Shown piece by piece: positions 59,337-64,000 of a stretch of DNA of 64,000 nt (its first letter is position 1; every line of letters starts with the position of its first letter). The translations under genes and the position numbers were made by a program. The DNA comes from Paracoccus alcaliphilus (lineage in GTDB: Bacteria > Pseudomonadota > Alphaproteobacteria > Rhodobacterales > Rhodobacteraceae), in assembly GCF_028553725.1 (NCBI RefSeq), contig NZ_CP067124.1, positions 2,242,001-2,306,000 of the forward strand, read 5' to 3'. The notes beneath the pieces were generated by a model that was not told the origin of the DNA, ran no database searches, and saw only the letters and a list, made by a program, of their open reading frames with translations.

Positions 59337-60017
59337 TTATGCCACGCCAGGAGGCTCTACCTCGACCGGGCTGAATGGCATTTTCAGGGGATCTGGCCTC
59401 GGGGTATCGTGTATTCTGGATTGCCTGTAATCGGTGGCATAGTCGGCAAGGCGTTCCGCTCGGGCGGCTGTTTTTGTGGCCCACATCTGGGCCTTCTTGT
59501 CAAACATCGTCTGGTAGGAGATTTCGCACTCCAAGACGACGCTGGAGCCATCGACCGCGTCATCTATCGCTTGAGAGATGACATTGAAATAATCCATTCC
59601 GTCGAGCATGAAGCTGACGTCTTCGTCGGCTGCCATGCCGACCCAAGCCTTTGTTTCCTCTTCGTGGGTAGCAACAACTTGGGGCGAATTCATGTTGACG
59701 TCGTATTTCACGAAGGAAAGTCTGCATTTGGCCTTGAACCACTTCGCCGGGGTTCTGCCGGAATTTCGGACCCAAACTCGTATCACATAGGCATCTCGCC
59801 CACCGTTCGGGAGCGCCCTGGAGGTTCTCCCTGCGTAGATTATCTCCGTGAATTTGACGGTCAGATAAGCCCTGTTCTGACTGGCGTTAGTGTTCCTGGC
59901 CTCTTTCACGGCCGCTCCTGCGAACAAGGCCGCCAGTGATGCGGACACTACCCCAAGCGCCGCCGCCAAGGCTGTGACGGCTGCTGAATTTTCTGTAAGG
60001 AAACGCCAAATGAACAT
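59337..60017 (-). CDS. Unknown phage membrane-anchored protein
   Basis: A 226-residue protein with an N-terminal membrane segment (AVTALAAALGVVSASLAALF) and a soluble domain with VKFTEIIYAGRTSRALPNGG. GC content and codon use look lower than in the neighbouring genes, suggesting a moron acquired separately. It has its own terminator and runs away from the divergent small membrane gene. Such loci often encode superinfection exclusion or lysogenic conversion; nothing proves it here. Confidence 0.65.
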   Translation of the reverse strand: MFIWRFLTENSAAVTALAAALGVVSASLAALFAGAAVKEARNTNASQNRAYLTVKFTEIIYAGRTSRALPNGGRDAYVIRVWVRNSGRTPAKWFKAKCRLSFVKYDVNMNSPQVVATHEEETKAWVGMAADEDVSFMLDGMDYFNVISQAIDDAVDGSSVVLECEISYQTMFDKKAQMWATKTAARAERLADYATDYRQSRIHDTPRPDPLKMPFSPVEVEPPGVA

Positions 60018-60237
60018 CGCAATCTTGGTTATTTCTCTGGGGGCCTTTTTTTCTTGGACAGTCGCCTGTGTGGCTGTGTGGCTGCTGATTGATGGCCTGC
60101 TTGATCGCAGCTTAGAAGTATCAGCCTCCGCATTGCGTCACGCGCTTCTGGCTGGCGTGAGGGCTGCCAGTTTCATCACAACTATCTTCGTGTGGCTGGT
60201 AGGGACACTTGCAGTTGCCGCATTCTCGTTAGTCTGA
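60010..60237 (+). CDS. Small membrane protein, divergent partner
   Basis: A 75-residue protein with two membrane helices (AILVISLGAFFSWTVACVAV and ASFITTIFVWLVGTLAVAAF). The ATG at 60010 follows AAGGAAACGCCAA, a good ribosome site. Its first 8 bases overlap the start of the divergent 226-residue gene, so the two 5' ends are interlocked. It converges on the small gene at 60240. No family is recognised. Confidence 0.6.
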   Translation: MNIAILVISLGAFFSWTVACVAVWLLIDGLLDRSLEVSASALRHALLAGVRAASFITTIFVWLVGTLAVAAFSLV

Positions 60238-60239
60238 CC

Positions 60240-60470
60240 TCACTCATCCGCCAACATCGCCGCCCTGATCGCATCCGCCACGGCCTGCGCCATCTCGGCA
60301 ATTGCCGGGTCCGGATCGCTGGCCGCCTCGGCAAACCCTGCCGCCAGTTCCTCGCGCCCCTCAGGCGTTGACGCAATGCCCATGGCCATGCCGACCATCA
60401 TATGCGTGGCGGCGCGCTTGGTGGCCGCGAGCTCGGCTTCAAGTTGGGCTATGCGCTCTTTGTCGCTCAT
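60240..60470 (-). CDS. Small helical phage protein downstream of the repressor
   Basis: A 76-residue protein starting SDKERIAQLEAELAATKRAA, a short coiled coil, then helices rich in Ala and Met. It overlaps the repressor stop by 4 bases, so it is translated with the repressor during lysogeny. Function unknown; a lysogenic regulator or exclusion factor is possible. Confidence 0.6.
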   Translation of the reverse strand: MSDKERIAQLEAELAATKRAATHMMVGMAMGIASTPEGREELAAGFAEAASDPDPAIAEMAQAVADAIRAAMLADE

Positions 60471-61132
60471 ATCCTCTCCACCATATCTTCCGGCAGCGCG
60501 AAGATGACGCGCGACGCCCATTTGATCCGCTGGTTGTGCATGGTATCGGCATTGGGGTTCAGTGAAATGAGGTGGAACAGGCCCGGCTCATCGCCAGTCC
60601 GCACTTGCTTCAGCCATGCCATCCCCGTTGCATCCTCGACCACGCAGGGCCGCCCGATGTCCTCATCCGGGATGCCCTCATGCGTGGCGCGGCTGTAGAA
60701 CAGGATATCGCCCGGCTGATACATTGGCATCATCGAGTCGCCCGAGACGATCACTGCGGCGAAGGTGCTGGCGGGTGCGCGGCGCAGCAGCTGCGATGGC
60801 GCCGCGACCGAGAACATTCCGCCATTGTTTTCGTGCACGTCGGTCAGCGGCACGCGAGCGCCCGCGCCGACTTCGCCGATGACAGGGATGAAGTTCCCGA
60901 TGAGGCTAGGTGCCCCTTCGCCGAGGCGGATTATCTCATCCACCGTCATCCCTATTGTGCTGGCTAGCGCAAACGCCGTTGAGACCTTGGGAGACGACTT
61001 CTTTCGAAAAAGGTCTCTTACCGCCGTCGTTCCCATCCCCGACGCCTCGGACAGCGGTGCGGCCTTCCAGCCTGTCCGCTTCATCGCAACTTCCAGGCCG
61101 CGAACAAAGGCATCCAGATCGGTGTTTTCCAT
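60467..61132 (-). CDS. Phage repressor, LexA-like (S24 peptidase)
   Basis: A 221-residue repressor. The N-terminal Xre-type helix-turn-helix is WKAAPLSEASGMGTTAVRDL. The C-terminal S24 domain has the catalytic serine in VIVSGDSMMPMYQPGDILFY and the lysine in GMAWLKQVRTG, with the AG cleavage site in VIGEVGAGARVPL. It should hold lysogeny and be inactivated by RecA-stimulated self-cleavage on DNA damage. The ATG at 61132 lies next to an operator with no clear ribosome site, so it may be leaderless like lambda cI; upstream GTG and ATG starts are possible. Confidence 0.9.
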   Translation of the reverse strand: MENTDLDAFVRGLEVAMKRTGWKAAPLSEASGMGTTAVRDLFRKKSSPKVSTAFALASTIGMTVDEIIRLGEGAPSLIGNFIPVIGEVGAGARVPLTDVHENNGGMFSVAAPSQLLRRAPASTFAAVIVSGDSMMPMYQPGDILFYSRATHEGIPDEDIGRPCVVEDATGMAWLKQVRTGDEPGLFHLISLNPNADTMHNQRIKWASRVIFALPEDMVERI

Positions 61133-61134
61133 AT

Positions 61135-61212
61135 GGGGAAACTGCCCCATTCGTAGCAATTCAGCCACGGGGAAGTTTCCGCTTTACAAAATGGGGATGC
61201 TTCCCCATTTTA
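61135..61212 (+). promoter_or_regulatory. Rightward phage promoter with three operators
   Basis: Three GGGGA-N4-TCCCC-type sites lie between the repressor and the next gene: 61135-61148 (GGGGAAACTGCCCC), 61169-61182 (GGGGAAGTTTCCGC) and 61193-61206 (GGGGATGCTTCCCC). The last sits in the spacer of a promoter with TTTACA at 61183-61188 and ATTTTA at 61207-61212. This is the equivalent of lambda OR. The most perfect site blocks the rightward promoter, and the site at 61135 touches the repressor start. Confidence 0.78.
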
Positions 61213-61217
61213 GGGGC

Positions 61218-61424
61218 ATGGAACAGTTTCTTGCCGATATTGAAGAGTATTGCACCGCCACCGCGACCACGCCCCAGCGCTTGTTGCGGGCATCGATCGG
61301 CGCCGGGTGGGGACAATGGCAAAAATGGAAGGACGGCGACAGCAGTCCGACGATGATCGTTGCCGACCGGGTGCGCGCCTATATGGCGAAGCACTCCCCT
61401 GCTAACGCCGAGGGCGCAGCATGA
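61218..61424 (+). CDS. Cro-like small regulator
   Basis: A 68-residue protein starting EQFLADIEEYCTATATTPQR and LLRASIGAGWGQWQKWKDGD, a short helix-turn-helix of the kind seen in phage Cro-type or YdaS-like proteins. It is the first gene of the rightward operon. The ATG follows the promoter so closely that the mRNA would be leaderless or nearly so. Likely it binds the same operators to favour lytic growth. Confidence 0.7.
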   Translation: MEQFLADIEEYCTATATTPQRLLRASIGAGWGQWQKWKDGDSSPTMIVADRVRAYMAKHSPANAEGAA

Positions 61425-61786
61425 TCCGCCATGCCGCGCCCTCTCGCCCTTCTTCTGTTGCTCCGTCTTCACGCGGACATAACAGCACGGGATTGCCGGA
61501 AATGAATTTCAGAAAATCGTCGTCGGCACATTCCGCCGAGGATGCCGAGCGCGAGTGGTTCGCCAGCCTGCTGTGGCGGGCTTTCCCCGAGGCGCGGTCG
61601 GAAAACGATCTGGCGGAACTGGCCGCCGAGGTGCTGACCTCGGACAAGCGTCCGGTGACACCGCGCACGGTGCGCAACTGGCTGCGCTGCGAGAATTCGC
61701 CCCATTTCCGTTATGTGCTTCGCGTCATCGCGCTGGTCGGCGCCGAGGCGGTGTTTCAGGTGATCGACCCCGAGGTGCGCTCATGA
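61421..61786 (+). CDS. DNA-binding-like phage protein
   Basis: A 121-residue protein (94 if started at 61502). Its C-terminal half, VLTSDKRPVTPRTVRNWLRC then FRYVLRVIALVG, looks like a helix-turn-helix. It overlaps the Cro-like gene by 4 bases. The first part up to M28 is unlike a folded domain, so the start at 61502 (MNFRKSSSAHSAED) is quite possible. Role unknown, probably regulatory. Confidence 0.62.
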   Translation: MIRHAAPSRPSSVAPSSRGHNSTGLPEMNFRKSSSAHSAEDAEREWFASLLWRAFPEARSENDLAELAAEVLTSDKRPVTPRTVRNWLRCENSPHFRYVLRVIALVGAEAVFQVIDPEVRS

Positions 61787-61926
61787 AGGTCTGGTGGCGG
61801 ATGTGCCAGCGATACAACGAGGCGCGCTATCGGCGCGCCGTGAAGCTGGGCGACATGGCGGCGGCGGTTCGCTTCCAGTCACGCTCGGAAAAGTTTTACC
61901 AGCGCGTCAAGCGGGGGCGGAAATGA
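61783..61926 (+). CDS. Small basic phage protein
   Basis: A 47-residue frame starting MKVWWRMCQRYNEARYRRAV and ending KFYQRVKRGRK, very basic and helical. Overlaps of 4 bases with both neighbours support it as a real gene. It may bind nucleic acid. Function unknown. Confidence 0.6.
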   Translation: MKVWWRMCQRYNEARYRRAVKLGDMAAAVRFQSRSEKFYQRVKRGRK

Positions 61927-62129
61927 CTCCGACTGAACGCTCTTTGCTTCTGATCTGGGAATCGGCGCTTGAGCTTGAGACTCGCCCCGAAGATGCCATT
62001 GCCCTGCTTGTCGACGCTGCGGCGTTCGGCCTGAATGAAGGCGATTTCGACCCTACGTCGATCATTCGGCGCCTGCGCGATACGTTCGATCTGTTGCACA
62101 TCACAAAGCACATTGGGGCCAAGCAATGA
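61923..62129 (+). CDS. Small phage protein
   Basis: A 68-residue acidic, helical protein starting TPTERSLLLIWESALELETR and ending LLHITKHIGAKQ. It overlaps its neighbours by 4 bases on both sides. No family is recognised. Confidence 0.6.
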   Translation: MTPTERSLLLIWESALELETRPEDAIALLVDAAAFGLNEGDFDPTSIIRRLRDTFDLLHITKHIGAKQ

Positions 62130-62704
62130 AGCGCGTCTCAATGGCCCGTATCCGCGCGGCGTGGCTGGATGACACGCTGACCACGGCGCAGGCTGCCGAG
62201 CAGGTCGGACTGACCCGGGCGAATTTCTGGCGCAGGGCGAAGGCGCTCGGACTTCCTTCCCGCAAGCGCGGCAAGCCGTGGCGGATCGCCTCGGACCGCG
62301 AAGCGGAATTTACGGACATGTGGCGGCGCGGGGTCCCGGTCGCGGAAATGGCGCGTCATTTTGGTATTGCGTCGTCCGGGATCATCTATCGCCGCAAGGC
62401 GCTTGGCTTGCCGGGTCGTTCACACGACCTGCGCCATTTTGCCGTTGGGCGCGAGGAAGAATTCGCCGCCATGTGGCTTGCCGGGATCGATTCGGCAGCT
62501 ATCGGCAAGCTGTTCGGCCAAAGTGCCCGCACTGTCGTTGAGCGTGCCCATCTGATGGGCCTGCCGCGCCGCCCCCGTGGCAGGCCGGGCCTGCCGATCG
62601 AGGCATGGCAAGAGATTCGCCTGGCCGCATTGCTTGCCGACGCTGCGAAACGTGAACAGCAGGCCGCGCGAGAGCGTGCTGCATGCGAAAAGGTGGCGGC
62701 ATGA
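62126..62704 (+). CDS. Protein with three GcrA-like helix-turn-helix repeats
   Basis: A 192-residue protein built of three tandem units of about 50 residues, each ending in a basic LGLP-type tail: IRAAWLDDTLTTAQAAEQVG, FTDMWRRGVPVAEMARHFG and FAAMWLAGIDSAAIGKLFGQ. Each looks like a helix-turn-helix in the style of GcrA and similar alphaproteobacterial regulators. A basic tail follows. It should bind an extended DNA site. It overlaps its neighbours by 4 bases and precedes a replication-type gene. Confidence 0.7.
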   Translation: MKRVSMARIRAAWLDDTLTTAQAAEQVGLTRANFWRRAKALGLPSRKRGKPWRIASDREAEFTDMWRRGVPVAEMARHFGIASSGIIYRRKALGLPGRSHDLRHFAVGREEEFAAMWLAGIDSAAIGKLFGQSARTVVERAHLMGLPRRPRGRPGLPIEAWQEIRLAALLADAAKREQQAARERAACEKVAA

Positions 62705-63327
62705 GCAATCTGCAACTGGCATCCGTCGATGACCTCGACGAATATCCGCTGTCGCCGGAAGACCGGCTGGACAGTCATTACTTCATGGCATGGGAGCGGC
62801 GGCGCTGGTTGAACTGCGACATGCGCCTGAAGGGCACGGCGGAATGCCGGGCTTTGTTCTTCGATCTGATCAATATCAGCTATGACCAGTCTCCGGTCGG
62901 CACCTTGCCAACGGATTATGGTGTTTTGGCCAAGATGCTGTTTGTTGACCGCGACCATTTCACCCAGTTGTGTCGGCTGGAGTTCGGACCGCTGCACAAA
63001 TGGCGCCGCGTGAAATGCGGCGAGGAAATCCGCCTGATGCATCCGATGGTGCTGCGGTCGCTGACCGAGGCCATCTCGCGCAAGGAAGATCACCGGGCCC
63101 GCAGCGAAGCCGCCAGCGTGTCCAAGCGACTGCTGAGGTTGCGTGGATCTCTGGCAGGATATCAAGCCGAATTGGCGCAGAACGACGCGGCCGTCCGCTG
63201 GATCGATGAATGGCTGGTCAAGGAAGGCTGCGAATACCGGTCCTCCAGCTGGATCGAGCGCGGCATCGCGCGGTGGTCGGATCACATGCTGGATCTGACG
63301 ATGGCGCGCGGGCGAACGCGGGCCTGA
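62701..63327 (+). CDS. Phage replication-initiation-like protein
   Basis: A 208-residue protein with HYFMAWERRRWLNCDMRLKG and ALFFDLINISYDQSPVGTLP near the N-terminus. This resembles the winged-helix start of phage replisome organiser proteins (DUF1376-like), although the match is by pattern only. The ATG at 62701 overlaps the repeat-protein gene by 4 bases. The gene is followed directly by a repeat-rich segment with a DnaA box, which supports a replication role. Confidence 0.55.
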   Translation: MSNLQLASVDDLDEYPLSPEDRLDSHYFMAWERRRWLNCDMRLKGTAECRALFFDLINISYDQSPVGTLPTDYGVLAKMLFVDRDHFTQLCRLEFGPLHKWRRVKCGEEIRLMHPMVLRSLTEAISRKEDHRARSEAASVSKRLLRLRGSLAGYQAELAQNDAAVRWIDEWLVKEGCEYRSSSWIERGIARWSDHMLDLTMARGRTRA

Positions 63328-63480
63328 GACTTTCCGAACTGTCCTGAAATTGTCCGAAAGACAGTCTGAGACAGTCCGCAGACACTTCAAGACTGTCTCG
63401 TTCGATAGAGACAGGGACAAAGACAAGGAAAGAGACAGGGGCAATCCCGCGACAGTCGAGCGGTTGCGCCTGTGGATAAG
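63328..63480. other. Candidate phage replication origin
   Basis: A gene-free segment dense in short repeats: GACAGTC at 63360, 63370 and 63451, its complement GACTGTC at 63391, and GAGACAGGG at 63408 and 63432. A perfect DnaA box TGTGGATAA lies at 63471-63479. It follows a replication-type gene. This is the layout of iteron-bearing phage origins. Confidence 0.6.
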
Positions 63481-63510
63481 TCGGCAGGGCTGAGAAAGGG
63501 GAAGGTGGTG

Positions 63511-64000
63511 ATGACTGGAGTAAGTGCAGAAGCGAAGGCGCGGGTTGAGGCGTTGCTGCTGGAGCCTTTGGCGGGGCTGAAGCGCAAGCGCGGACGCAGC
63601 GCCGAGGATCACGACAAGGCCATGGAGCGGTTGCGCACCGATCTGGCCTATCTGACCGATGACGAATTGCGGGCCATGGTCGAGCTGATCACGGCGCATG
63701 CAGTTTCGACCAAGGGTGTCTGGCCGGATGAGGGGTTCATCCGCGTCTGGGCTTTCGATCTGCGCAAGCCGCCGGCGCGCGAAGCCACCTATCCGCCCAG
63801 CCTGATGCGCTCGGAGATGGGCGACCGGGCGGTGGCCGAGGGTTGGGCGGTCGAGCTTTACGCCGTGGCCAAGAAGTTCGGCCCGCCCCCGCCGCCGCGC
63901 TACATGCAGGGCAAGCTGAAGGAAGAGGCGGCGAACAACGCCCATCGGGCGCGGGTGATCATCCAGAACAGGGATGCTGGCCGGGCAACCGAGGGCGAGC
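63511..64000 (+). CDS. Unknown phage protein, cut by the window edge
   Basis: At least 163 residues, open to the right edge, starting TGVSAEAKARVEALLLEPLA and continuing LAYLTDDELRAMVELITAHA. The middle has GVWPDEGFIRVWAFDLRKPP and a proline run FGPPPPPRY. It is soluble and partly helical. A GTG at 63508 is an alternative start; GGGGAAGG lies upstream as ribosome site. The position after the putative origin suggests a DNA-replication accessory, but no family is recognised. Confidence 0.6.
   Translation, partial: MTGVSAEAKARVEALLLEPLAGLKRKRGRSAEDHDKAMERLRTDLAYLTDDELRAMVELITAHAVSTKGVWPDEGFIRVWAFDLRKPPAREATYPPSLMRSEMGDRAVAEGWAVELYAVAKKFGPPPPPRYMQGKLKEEAANNAHRARVIIQNRDAGRATEGE

Noticed and set aside
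63328..63480. Possible CRISPR array
   Set aside because: The repeats are 7-9 bases at irregular spacing; no repeat of 20 or more bases with unique spacers exists here or elsewhere in the window.
62386..63945. 519-residue minus-strand open frame with a SLSLSLSL run
   Set aside because: It crosses three rightward phage genes and the repeat segment; the SL run is simply the translation of the GAGACA-type repeats.

Overview
The window looks like a chromosomal segment of an alphaproteobacterium of the order Rhodobacterales, most likely Paracoccus or a close relative. It is GC-rich, and several families typical of that group sit in familiar arrangements: DUF1489, an ExbB-like/OmpA-like pair, DUF2125, a single LolC/E-type permease with LolD, ligA next to ctrA, DUF1150, and short conserved intergenic repeats. 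This assignment is inference from gene content; no rRNA is present to confirm it.

Positions 1-21,900 are an accessory region built largely of insertion sequences, lying between tRNA-Ala(GGC) at about 2.4 kb and tRNA-Gly(CCC) at about 21.8 kb. From the left it holds the end of an IS66-type element nested in an IS630-type remnant, fragments of IS3, IS1182 and IS5, a catecholate-type TonB siderophore receptor, an intact IS903-group element with a 9-bp target repeat, and two nearly identical inverted IS630-type elements of 1,054 bp. Each IS630 copy splits a gene that reads through in frame once the IS and one TA are removed: a 782-residue SF2 helicase and a 410-residue unknown protein. The unknown protein overlaps a gene for an exported protein. 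Next come a RES-toxin remnant, a dead IS110-type element, IS5/IS427 debris, an alpha-hydroxy-acid dehydrogenase, a PiuC-type dioxygenase and an IS1182 pseudogene.

Positions 21,900-53,250 are ordinary core genome: DUF1489, an OmpA/ExbB-like pair, ChaC, DUF2125, prephenate dehydrogenase-hisC, rpsD, an MFS efflux gene with an upstream dyad, a DsbA-type protein and acyl-CoA ligase, cold-shock protein, thrS, an Lrp-type regulator, trxB, a short ATP-sulfurylase-like protein, DUF1150, Hsp20, DUF465, purE-purK-nudix, purF-cvpA, radA, lolC/E-lolD, thiD behind a TPP riboswitch, recG and ligA.

Positions 53,250-64,000 are one end of a temperate prophage that has integrated into ctrA, the cell-cycle response regulator; only the 3' end of ctrA (about 64 codons) remains here. 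The prophage has a lambda-like plan. A LexA-type (S24) repressor lies between a leftward operon that ends in the integrase and a rightward operon of small DNA-binding and replication-type genes. Both operons start at near-identical promoters whose spacer carries a GGGGA-N4-TCCCC operator; five such sites are visible. The leftward operon is a chain of overlapping small genes that includes two methyltransferase-like proteins and a Lar-like protein. The rightward operon runs into a repeat-rich segment with a perfect DnaA box, a likely phage replication origin, and then off the right edge.
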